Numbered from the stretch's first letter, positions 1 through 6,122 are shown. The stretch is 7,419 bases of DNA from Planctomycetaceae bacterium (GCA_002862165.1 PKCL01000347.1:1-7419); one strand, 5' to 3'. Made by a program: numbers and translations. The notes: generated by a model from the sequence alone, not told the origin.

Positions 1-270
1 TCCGACGCTTTGCTGGTGGACGGCAAAATGTACACTGAAGGGCAGCTTAAGACCATGATCGGCGACCCTGTCAGATACTCCAAACGCCACAGCCACCGAC
101 GAAGCAGAGGGAACCACAGGAAGGAAAACCCAAACCCGGTGGTCACTTCCGGCGACTCTGGCAGTTCCGACGACTCCAACGGATCGAGGTCGAGTCGGTC
201 ATCGGGGCGTTCCTCCCGCTCTGGTCATAGCAGCCGACACCGCTATGACCGCGACGACTCGGGCCACTGA
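1..270 (+). CDS. gag: C-terminal part of a Gag-like protein, 5' truncated by the window
   Basis: The frame is open from base 1 and ends at TGA (268-270), giving 89 residues that must continue upstream; the TTG at 10 is not a credible start. The visible part is a basic stretch (YSKRHSHRRSRGNHRK) followed by a Ser/Arg/Asp-rich tail with repeated RSS/GRSS units, ending RYDRDDSGH. Such a basic RS-rich tail could bind RNA in the particle, as Gag C-termini do. No CCHC zinc knuckle is visible in this part. It is called Gag mainly by position: it lies directly upstream of, and in the same frame as, a copia-type Pol. It has no recognisable domain by itself, so the assignment is an inference. The TGA could be a readthrough stop or a nonsense mutation in an ancestral fused gag-pol frame. 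Confidence 0.55.
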   Translation, partial: SDALLVDGKMYTEGQLKTMIGDPVRYSKRHSHRRSRGNHRKENPNPVVTSGDSGSSDDSNGSRSSRSSGRSSRSGHSSRHRYDRDDSGH

Positions 271-289
271 GGCCTGAGCTCTGGGCCTC
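261..289 (+). promoter_or_regulatory. Potential stem-loop around the gag UGA, candidate readthrough signal
   Basis: Bases 269-276 can pair with 282-289 (6 Watson-Crick pairs, mostly G-C, plus 2 wobbles) around the loop AGCUC (277-281). The stem starts on the second base of the UGA. A competing stem pairs GGGCC (261-265) with GGCCU (271-275), placing the UGA in a 5-base loop. The stem arms were read directly. A role in stop-codon readthrough is inferred from the in-frame open Pol just downstream. Known retroviral readthrough signals usually begin several bases after the stop, so this arrangement would be unusual. Confidence 0.35.
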
Positions 290-3200
290 TCCATCTACTT
301 CGACAGTCTGATGACAGGGAGTCAACTGTTTTGCATGATCTGTCTCACGATCATCCTGTAAAAGGTTTTGACACCCTAGAGAGTACACTCACACGTAGTA
401 GGAGAGCCAAAAGTCCACGATCGTTTCAAACGTTTGTGGCACAATTCGATTTCGAAGATTCATTATCAAATCAGTCCGAGCTTAGCAACGTTTCAGATTT
501 ATCTGTTTTCGATGAAAAGATCCATGACGAAGAAGATTTTGTTTCACCCGCTTTAGTCCAACATACAGGCTTGCCCACTTGTATGACTGCGAGTGTGAAA
601 TCGAAGAAATGCACCCAAATCAGCGATAGAGAATTTGACGAGCTTGGTTACCTCTCGAAATATTTATTGGATTTGGAAGAAAATCGCGTAAAGGCACAGG
701 AAATTGAGGAAGAGCAGAAAGTTATTCATCGATTATCTTGTAACAGCACGTGTCTTTGTGGACTGTCCGTCGACGGTTTCGGCAATCCATTAGCAAAGCA
801 AGTCAGCGTCCGAAAGGGTGCACCAAAAACCAAGTTAGAGGTTCGATTCCTCGACACCGTGACTAGAAGCCATGATATAGATCAAAATAAGTCTTCTAAT
901 AAGGTCAACTTAGACTCTGGAGGAGAAAGCCCAAATCCTGAGTCAAAATCGAAATGCGATCATAAATGTTGTACCCACCAGCTATTCAATCCAGACTTAC
1001 CCAACTTACGTGGTTCGAAGTCGTTTTGTTTCGGTTGCAGTGGGACGTCTGAGGCGCCCAAGGATTCGGTCAAGGGCAGTAGCAGGATCTCTGTTGGAGA
1101 TCACATCGAAAAAGCATTGCAGATTCGCAGGGGACGACAACATCTCGACTTCTTGTGTGGGTCAACGCGTGGTACTCGTTCACGCAGCGTACCGCCTACA
1201 AGTCGGAAGTCGTCGTCACCCGATACGAACAAACAAAGTTCTAAAAATAACGGCAGCAGAGTCGACGGCCAAGAGGCCGAAAATAGCCAAGGACCAGTGG
1301 CGGCTGGCACCTCAAAACGTTCAAAGTCTTGTGGACGTCGCAGTCGGAAGGAAAGCGCCGGGCAGGCCCCTAGAGGTAGCCGAGCGCGCAAGAAGGGGAG
1401 ACCGACGCCGGCAAGAACAAGAACATCACCTGAATCGTCTAAGGGTGAAAACAACACGGAGAACACGCAGACTTCGGATTTATCTGCGCACGGTTTGAAG
1501 TTGACTGCTGAGTCATTCATCAGACCTGTTGATCATGAGTCATTTTGCCCTATATGTGGAAATGATCACCTAGTTCAATTTGATGGTGTTAAAGAGAACT
1601 TGGAACATGGTTCAGCGAAAAATAGGCAGGCCCCTAGTGGTAGCCAAAATACGGTCAGCAAGTGCCGAACTTGTAACAGTCAGTTTTTCAAGACTCTGGA
1701 GGAGTTGAATAGCTGCAACTGGGCAAATCATCAACAAAAATCGAGAGCTATTATAAAATTTTTGGTTGATTCTGGGTCCAACTGCAACATCAGTAATGAT
1801 GATACCTATTTATGGGAGGTCAGGAAGCAAAATGTCCCGATTGGTGGAGTTCATGGTCGAGAGTCCTCCACTAAGAAAGGCAAATTCTCTGCCTGGGTTC
1901 GTGGTAAGAAGGGTAGCAGTAAAACAAAGACTAAGATGAAATTTGAAGAAGTTCACCATCTTAGCAAATCGCATCTAAATATCCTCAGCGTTTCACGACT
2001 TTGTAATAAAGATGTTGTGTGCCACTTTGCACCCAAGAGCAAGGGTGGTTCATACATGATCCTCGCGGATGGAACGGTGGTTCCACTGATTGAAGAGGGT
2101 GGACTTTATTATTTACGACTGGAGAACGTCTTTGACTCGGGAGATATTGCAGCCGCAGTCCAGATGACACATCCACATAGCAGGCCCCAAATTCTAGAAG
2201 GGACCAGCATGGCAATGGGTGCTTCACTCGACTTATGGCATCGCAGAACTCACATACCAGTCAAGAGGATACGGGCAATTTATGATGCTGGAGCTGTCGA
2301 AGGTCTGGAGATTCCAAATTCAAAAGGTGTCAAACATGACAAAAGCTGCCCCTGTGATGTCTGCAAAATATCACGGGCTAGCCGTCGTCATGTCCCGATC
2401 GTTCGAAAGTTTGATCCCCAAGCGGATAAGCCGTTTCATACTGTGGCCACAGACGTCAAAGTTATTAATACTGAAAGTCTTGGTGGGTACAATTATGTCA
2501 TCAGTTTCATCGATGAGTATAGCAGATTTGCTCATGTTTATTACATGAAGCAGAAAAACGAGGCTCATGATAAATTGAAAGACTTCTTATCTGATGTTGG
2601 TCGCCTTGGATGGCGGATCAAGAGAATACGAAGTGACTTGGGATCGGAGTATTCAGCAAACTCTATAGAACAGCCAGTCAGTGATGATAAATTGACTGCT
2701 CGTTTTACTGAAATTTGCGACAAGGCAGGTATCGACCATACCGTGGCACCCGTGGGTGTCAGCAAGTTGAATGGCGTCGTCGAAAGGTTCAATCGAACTG
2801 TTTCTGAGATGGCCAATGCATTCTTGTATGCCGGTAGGATGAGTCCAGTATTTTGGATTTTTGCCTACAAACACTCAGCCTGGATTTACAATCGAATAAT
2901 GCATGGAAAATTGGGACCGCATTCCCCTTTTGAAGTTGTACATGCTCGTCGCCCAAGGTTTGACCGTCTCCACACTTTATTTTGTGATATGTGGGAATGG
3001 TTACCTGGTCCCAAGACCCCTGGGATTAACAAAGGACGAAAATTGATTTATCTTGGCATATCAGAAACATGTGATACTGGATATCTGGCGTTTGAACCTG
3101 AGAGCCGAACGGTTCGAACCGTCTATAACGTTGTTTTTGATGAAACCTTCATAACCAGAAAAAATGCATTGAGGACTTTTGACACAGTAAGGAAAAAGGG

Positions 3201-6114
3201 GGGGGATACACCTGATTTCACTGAAGAATTGGTTTTTGACGGATCTGATGCACAGTTGCATATGGACGCCGTCAGGAGGCTCTTCAACGAGCAATCCGAT
3301 GATATGTCAAATGTCGTTCCTCATGAGTCAAAACCCGACCTAAAGACAAAGGCAAAGGGCGACGCTGACGTCACTGATGACGTCAAAGTTTCACCTAAAC
3401 CGAAATCTAACAGTCAAAAAGTTGAATTCGATCTCAAGAGTACGTCACCGACTGATGACGTCACCAGCGAGAACGGAGAGGTAACCACGACTCCTGACGG
3501 ACAACCCGATGGCGATCGGGAGGGCACACCCAATTTCTTTCCTCAAAAGAAAAGTGTCCAGCGTGGATCGGAGAACCAAACCCAGAATGGAAGCTCTGGA
3601 GGAGATGATGGTCCCACTACGCGAAATACTACTTCGAAAAGTGATGAAGAGCAAATCCAAGGCATCTGGGAAGACGCCTGGAACTCTCACGGCAACGACG
3701 GGCCGTTCACCGAAAAATTCAATGACGAATCCGAAAAAGTTAAGTTTAGACGTATTTGTGAAGAGAAGGAATATGATGGACATGTGGTGATTAGACCAAT
3801 GAGATCAGTCCCTATCGGCAGCAAACAACGTTGGACTACTCTAGACCGATCTTTCTTGAATTTTGCAGAAGTAAGTGGCATAAAATTAAGATTCTTACAG
3901 ACTTGTCCCAAAACCCAATACGTGAGGGCCAAAGGTAGTTCGAAGAAAGTTTTAAGCCAATCATGGATCAGATATGAAGCGTACAAACATTCCGACAATG
4001 TAGCTGAGATGATAACAGCACTAGTTGCTATTCGTAGCAGAGGTACATCAGTCAGGAGTGCACGTTCGAAGGCACTTGCAGATTTGAAAAATGATTATAT
4101 ACGAGGGTATATGGTGTTTCCGGGAAATGAAAGTTGTTTACCGGGACACATTTTTGATGGTCGTGAACTAGCAAGGCATAATTCTCTAACTTGCCATTCC
4201 GATCATTTAGTCCAACAAGCAGTAACATATGACAGCGCAGCAGCAGCACTTGTGGAAAATCCTTATTTTAATGATGATGAATTCCAGAAGGCTATACTAC
4301 ATGGATATGTTGTGGACGAAAGATTACAATTCTTGGATAATAGGCGTTCATTGATGGCACTAGCCGAGAAAAGTATGAAAGAAATGTTATATCAGGATGA
4401 AGAGTCTCAAGAGTGGCATGCGTGTCCTAAAACGCAACGTGTCGCTGAGGCAGGGCCTGACGCTGAACGGTGGCGAGAATCAATGCAGATTGAACTTGAC
4501 ACCATTCGTGACATGGGCGTTTGGGAGGAAGAGACTTATCTTCCCAGAGGTACGCAACCACTACCGTGCAAATTTGTCTACAAGCTCAAAACTTCGAGCT
4601 CTGGATTCATTTCCCAGTGGAAATCGCGTCTCGTCGCATGTGGCAACGTTTCTAAAGAAGGAATTCATTATGATCCTGATGAAATTTCCTCTTCTGTTTT
4701 TACCTATGATAGTCTTAGGACCCTCATAAGCATCGCAACTGCAAATGGATGGGGCATGCGCCAACTTGATATCACCGGCGCTTATCTCAATGCAAAGATC
4801 AAAAAGCCCGTCTACTTGCGCCACCCTTTGAAGAAAGAGTTGAACGGACGACCAGTATACCTGCGACTTTTCAAAACTCTTTACGGCCTCAAACAGTCAG
4901 GTCACCATTGGGCACAGATGCTACACGATCACCTCCTCGGCGGAGGATTTAAAAGGTCTACGGCTGACTCATGTATGTTTCGACTTAAAGTGAAACGTGG
5001 TAAGTTAGACCCAAAGACAAAGCCGAAGCACTTTGATATTATCGAAGAAATAATAGTAGGAAGTTACGTGGATGACCTCTGTTATGCTGGAAGTTCTGAC
5101 TGGATTTTGAAATGGTTTCACAAATTTATTGCGGATAAATTCAATATTAAAACGTCAGAGACTGGACCCCTGGAATGGATTTTAGGAGCTCGAGTCAGAA
5201 GGAACTTATCAACCGGTACAACTAGCATTGATCAGGAAGTGGCCATCACGAAACTTGCCAAAAAATTGGGATTACATGATTCAAATCCCGTTAAGTCACC
5301 GATGATTAATTCATCACCCCTCATGATTTCAGACCCTGAAGCGCGACCACCACCTCAATTCGACTACTTGAGTGTTATTGGTTCTCTACTTCACATCGTA
5401 AATTTCACTAGACCTGACGTTGCTTATGCCGTTGGAGCCTTAGCTCGGTTTAGTTGCAACTACGATGCAAGTCATGTCAAAGCTGTGAAAAGAGTCGTTC
5501 AATATTTATATCACACGACTCACATATGCATTACATATTTTCGTGACGGTGATGGTTTTAGTCAAAAGAATACACCTACAGTCTGGGAAGCTGGGTGTCA
5601 TCCCCTTGATTGGGACAAAGATCCAAATGAAAGATTCAAAGTTTTTACTGATGCTTCTTTCGGTGATGATGTTCAAACAAGGAGATCAAGTTCTGGTGAA
5701 TTAATTTTCATGAATGGTGGACCCATCTCGTGGTTTTCTCGCCTCCAAAAGCTAGTTGCTTTAAGCACAGCAGAAGCCGAGATATACGCAGCAACTGACG
5801 CCGCAAAGGTAGTAGCTCACCTTAAAGTTTTATTACATGACCTTGGTGTACGTAATGACTCACCTGTCACTACGTATCAAGACAATCAGGCGTGTATTAT
5901 TATGGGGAGTCAGCTTCGCAACCACAAAGGTGCTAGACATTTTGTAACTCGCTTATCTTATCTTCAGCAAATGATCGCTTCAAAGACAATCAAATTTCGA
6001 TCTTGTCCTACGAAAGATATGTTGGCTGATATAATGACGAAAGCGTTACCGGATGACACGTTCATCCATTTGTCCAAAGCACTCGTCCACGACACGTCGA
6101 AAATGTATACATAA
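271..6114 (+). CDS. pol: Ty1/copia-type Pol polyprotein (protease, integrase, reverse transcriptase, RNase H)
   Basis: This polyprotein replicates and inserts the element: protease matures it, integrase joins cDNA to host DNA, and RT/RNase H copies the RNA. Residues are numbered here from the TTG at 331, giving 1927 residues to the TAA at 6112-6114. The order PR (DSGS, 480-483), IN (H637, H641, C675, C678; D708, D769, E818), RT (D1480; YVDD 1579-1582) and RNase H (D1774, E1817, D1851, D1900) has integrase before RT, which defines copia and excludes gypsy. The frame is open immediately after the gag TGA, but the first in-frame ATG is at 583, so translation probably begins upstream in Gag and reads through the TGA. 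All Trp codons in the frame are TGG, which argues against UGA reassignment. No frameshift or internal stop is present. It is longer than a typical copia gag-pol because of two large spacers, before PR and between IN and RT. The pol identity is firm; the start is not. Confidence 0.93.
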   Translation, partial: GLSSGPLHLLRQSDDRESTVLHDLSHDHPVKGFDTLESTLTRSRRAKSPRSFQTFVAQFDFEDSLSNQSELSNVSDLSVFDEKIHDEEDFVSPALVQHTGLPTCMTASVKSKKCTQISDREFDELGYLSKYLLDLEENRVKAQEIEEEQKVIHRLSCNSTCLCGLSVDGFGNPLAKQVSVRKGAPKTKLEVRFLDTVTRSHDIDQNKSSNKVNLDSGGESPNPESKSKCDHKCCTHQLFNPDLPNLRGSKSFCFGCSGTSEAPKDSVKGSSRISVGDHIEKALQIRRGRQHLDFLCGSTRGTRSRSVPPTSRKSSSPDTNKQSSKNNGSRVDGQEAENSQGPVAAGTSKRSKSCGRRSRKESAGQAPRGSRARKKGRPTPARTRTSPESSKGENNTENTQTSDLSAHGLKLTAESFIRPVDHESFCPICGNDHLVQFDGVKENLEHGSAKNRQAPSGSQNTVSKCRTCNSQFFKTLEELNSCNWANHQQKSRAIIKFLVDSGSNCNISNDDTYLWEVRKQNVPIGGVHGRESSTKKGKFSAWVRGKKGSSKTKTKMKFEEVHHLSKSHLNILSVSRLCNKDVVCHFAPKSKGGSYMILADGTVVPLIEEGGLYYLRLENVFDSGDIAAAVQMTHPHSRPQILEGTSMAMGASLDLWHRRTHIPVKRIRAIYDAGAVEGLEIPNSKGVKHDKSCPCDVCKISRASRRHVPIVRKFDPQADKPFHTVATDVKVINTESLGGYNYVISFIDEYSRFAHVYYMKQKNEAHDKLKDFLSDVGRLGWRIKRIRSDLGSEYSANSIEQPVSDDKLTARFTEICDKAGIDHTVAPVGVSKLNGVVERFNRTVSEMANAFLYAGRMSPVFWIFAYKHSAWIYNRIMHGKLGPHSPFEVVHARRPRFDRLHTLFCDMWEWLPGPKTPGINKGRKLIYLGISETCDTGYLAFEPESRTVRTVYNVVFDETFITRKNALRTFDTVRKKGGDTPDFTEELVFDGSDAQLHMDAVRRLFNEQSDDMSNVVPHESKPDLKTKAKGDADVTDDVKVSPKPKSNSQKVEFDLKSTSPTDDVTSENGEVTTTPDGQPDGDREGTPNFFPQKKSVQRGSENQTQNGSSGGDDGPTTRNTTSKSDEEQIQGIWEDAWNSHGNDGPFTEKFNDESEKVKFRRICEEKEYDGHVVIRPMRSVPIGSKQRWTTLDRSFLNFAEVSGIKLRFLQTCPKTQYVRAKGSSKKVLSQSWIRYEAYKHSDNVAEMITALVAIRSRGTSVRSARSKALADLKNDYIRGYMVFPGNESCLPGHIFDGRELARHNSLTCHSDHLVQQAVTYDSAAAALVENPYFNDDEFQKAILHGYVVDERLQFLDNRRSLMALAEKSMKEMLYQDEESQEWHACPKTQRVAEAGPDAERWRESMQIELDTIRDMGVWEEETYLPRGTQPLPCKFVYKLKTSSSGFISQWKSRLVACGNVSKEGIHYDPDEISSSVFTYDSLRTLISIATANGWGMRQLDITGAYLNAKIKKPVYLRHPLKKELNGRPVYLRLFKTLYGLKQSGHHWAQMLHDHLLGGGFKRSTADSCMFRLKVKRGKLDPKTKPKHFDIIEEIIVGSYVDDLCYAGSSDWILKWFHKFIADKFNIKTSETGPLEWILGARVRRNLSTGTTSIDQEVAITKLAKKLGLHDSNPVKSPMINSSPLMISDPEARPPPQFDYLSVIGSLLHIVNFTRPDVAYAVGALARFSCNYDASHVKAVKRVVQYLYHTTHICITYFRDGDGFSQKNTPTVWEAGCHPLDWDKDPNERFKVFTDASFGDDVQTRRSSSGELIFMNGGPISWFSRLQKLVALSTAEAEIYAATDAAKVVAHLKVLLHDLGVRNDSPVTTYQDNQACIIMGSQLRNHKGARHFVTRLSYLQQMIASKTIKFRSCPTKDMLADIMTKALPDDTFIHLSKALVHDTSKMYT
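1361..1381 (+). repeat. 21-bp direct repeat, copy 1 (Gag-PR spacer)
   Basis: The sequence begins GGCAGGCCCCTAGAGG and ends TAGCC. It matches 1625-1645 at 20 of 21 positions. Both copies are read in the same frame (QAPRGS here, QAPSGS in copy 2) and similarity stops at both edges. It is an imperfect dyad around CCCCTAGAGG. Confidence 0.75.
1625..1645 (+). repeat. 21-bp direct repeat, copy 2 (Gag-PR spacer)
   Basis: This is the second copy, 264 bases (88 codons) after the first, differing only at 1638 (T for A). It lies between the two cysteine pairs C406/C409 and C445/C448. Identical codon choice through QAP and GS, despite unrelated flanks, suggests recent copying or a nucleic-acid-level constraint. 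Confidence 0.75.
1744..2010 (+). other. Aspartic protease domain of Pol
   Basis: The segment AIIKFLVDSGSNCNISND (around residues 473-490) carries the active-site triad as DSG, with Asp480 encoded at 1768-1770, preceded by the hydrophobic strand usual in retroviral-type aspartic proteases. DSG in place of DTG is common in copia elements. It is followed by VHHLSKSHLNILSVSRLCNK, the copia counterpart of 'V..VP.L..NL.SV..L', which links protease to the integrase zinc region. The enzyme acts as a dimer and cleaves the polyprotein inside the particle. The domain borders are approximate because the processing sites cannot be read from the sequence. Confidence 0.8.
2224..3168 (+). other. Integrase region: HHCC zinc finger, DDE core and C-terminal part
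   Basis: The pre-integrase zinc finger reads LWHRRTH...CPCDVC, with ligands H637, H641, C675 and C678 (2239-2364). The catalytic core has Asp708 in VATDVK, Asp769 in IRSDLGSEY and Glu818 in NGVVERFNR, the D,D,E set that binds two metal ions for 3'-end processing and strand transfer. The C-terminal part (LFCDMWEWLPGP ... KLIYLGISE ... GYLAF ... VYNVVFDE) matches the copia pattern usually written 'FGC..W ... F.GY ... GY ... SRDVVFDE'. Oddities: 48 residues separate Asp769 from Glu818, against about 35 in most retroviral-type integrases, and the motif is SDLGSEY rather than the common SDNGGEF/Y. Confidence 0.9.
3189..3206 (+). other. Candidate central polypurine tract
   Basis: An uninterrupted run of 18 purines, AAGGAAAAAGGGGGGGGA, lies just after the integrase coding region and reads RKKGG in Pol. 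Its A-run followed by a G-run resembles the lentiviral polypurine tract. Ty1 and lentiviruses are known to carry a second, internal plus-strand primer in pol. It is longer and more regular than the tract at the end of pol. Use as a primer is inferred from sequence alone. Confidence 0.4.
3366..3385 (+). repeat. Pair of TGACGTCA palindromes in the integrase-RT linker
   Basis: Two perfect TGACGTCA octamers (3366-3373 and 3378-3385) sit 12 bp apart and encode DVTDDV. The octamer is the bZIP (CRE) consensus. The 13 bases ACTGATGACGTCA (3373-3385) recur exactly at 3451-3463. A binding role inside coding sequence is speculative. Confidence 0.5.
3441..3463 (+). repeat. Second TGACGTCA cluster in the linker
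   Basis: TACGTCAC (3441-3448) is followed by ACTGATGACGTCA (3451-3463), repeating the pattern at 3366-3385 with three extra bases (CGA) and one G missing. The left ACGTCAC part is read here in another phase (T-S-P, not D-V-T), so the shared bases are not explained by a shared peptide. Confidence 0.45.
4465..5202 (+). other. Reverse transcriptase domain (copia type)
   Basis: The domain opens with ERWRESMQIELDTIRDMGVW, the copia form of 'W..A...E...L..N.TW'. The strand LPCKFVYKLK...WKSRLVACGN matches 'K.K.D.....YKARLV..G'. The first catalytic Asp is D1480 in MRQLDITGAYLNA (codon at 4768). Then come VYLRLFKTLYGLKQSGHHW, a diagnostic copia motif, and SYVDDLCYAG with the YVDD metal-binding pair D1581/D1582 (5065-5076). 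LEWILGARV and ITKLAKKLGL follow, as in the copia thumb. The enzyme makes cDNA from the element RNA inside the particle. All core residues are intact. ITGAYLNA in place of the plant-type 'KTAFLNG' suggests a lineage outside the familiar plant copia groups, which is inference. Confidence 0.95.
5638..6045 (+). other. RNase H domain of Pol
   Basis: Copia RNase H motifs appear in order: FTDASFGDDVQTRRSSSGEL with Asp1774 (codon 5650-5652), ISWFSRLQKLVALSTAEAE with Glu1815/Glu1817, TTYQDNQACI with Asp1851, GARHFVTR with His1870, and TKDMLADIMTKALP with Asp1900. The domain removes the RNA strand of RNA/DNA hybrids and leaves the purine-rich primers for plus-strand DNA. The tail after ALPDDTFIHL ends in KMYT at the stop codon, the usual short end of copia Pol. 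Confidence 0.92.
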
Positions 6115-6122
6115 AAGGGAGG
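6113..6122 (+). other. Candidate 3' polypurine tract
   Basis: AAAAGGGAGG overlaps the Pol stop TAA and is the first purine run after the coding region, where an LTR element needs its plus-strand primer. The 3' LTR would normally start directly after it, but the next bases are CCCCTAGAGG and not TG, so either the LTR has an unusual end or the true tract is elsewhere. A second purine run, GGAGGAGAG at 6266-6274 followed by TTGAATTGTATTC, is an alternative. Confidence 0.45.

Larger units (their letters stand above)
271..1740 (+). other. Gag-to-protease spacer of Pol: disordered, basic, with paired cysteines
   Basis: About 490 residues precede the protease and match no domain I recognise. Seen in order: an acidic/Ser-rich start; a charged, probably helical or coiled-coil segment (residues 99-135, with EENRVKAQEIEEEQK); a CLC pair (141-143); a cysteine cluster C209, C213, C214, H216, C233, C236; a Ser/Arg/Lys-rich stretch (280-370) with RARKKGRPTP resembling an AT-hook or nuclear-localisation patch; then a CPICG pair (406-410) and a CRTC pair (445-448). 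C406/C409 with C445/C448 could form a four-Cys zinc site and may replace the missing Gag knuckle; this is inference. The stretch is also open in other frames, as expected of biased composition. Confidence 0.5.
3169..4440 (+). other. Integrase-to-RT linker of Pol, with an unassigned conserved-looking segment
   Basis: The first part (about residues 950-1110) is polar and probably disordered (KPKSNSQ, TDDV repeats, GSSGGDDGP). Copia elements often have a variable linker here. The second part (about 1135-1290) looks folded: HVVIRPMRSVPIG, LRFLQTCPKTQYVRAKGSSK, SWIRYEAYKHSDNVAEM, then ALADLKNDYIRGYMVFPG. It resembles, from memory, a segment found before RT in some algal and protist copia elements; I cannot verify this here and assign no function. 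Residues 1280-1370 (HSDHLVQQAVTY ... PYFNDDEFQKAILHGY) lead into RT. The bases of this stretch also contain a purine tract and TGACGTCA octamers, listed separately. Confidence 0.45.

Noticed and set aside
268..270. UGA as selenocysteine or as a reassigned Trp codon
   Set aside because: All Trp codons in Pol are TGG and no other TGA occurs in the frame. No SECIS-like element could be argued for, and Gag proteins are not known selenoproteins.
1010..1498. 162-codon + strand frame over the pol spacer, basic in composition
   Set aside because: It begins at GTG with no ATG, overlaps the Pol frame in a Ser/Arg-rich compositionally biased stretch, and shows no motif. It is best explained as a shadow frame.
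1101..1520. 139-codon frame on the - strand opposite the same spacer
   Set aside because: It is antisense to a stretch with biased codon content, resembles no family, and has no supporting promoter or partner gene.
6104..6118. TACATAAAAGG at the end of pol as a TATA box
   Set aside because: It coincides with the last Pol codons, the stop codon and the polypurine tract, which explain its bases better.
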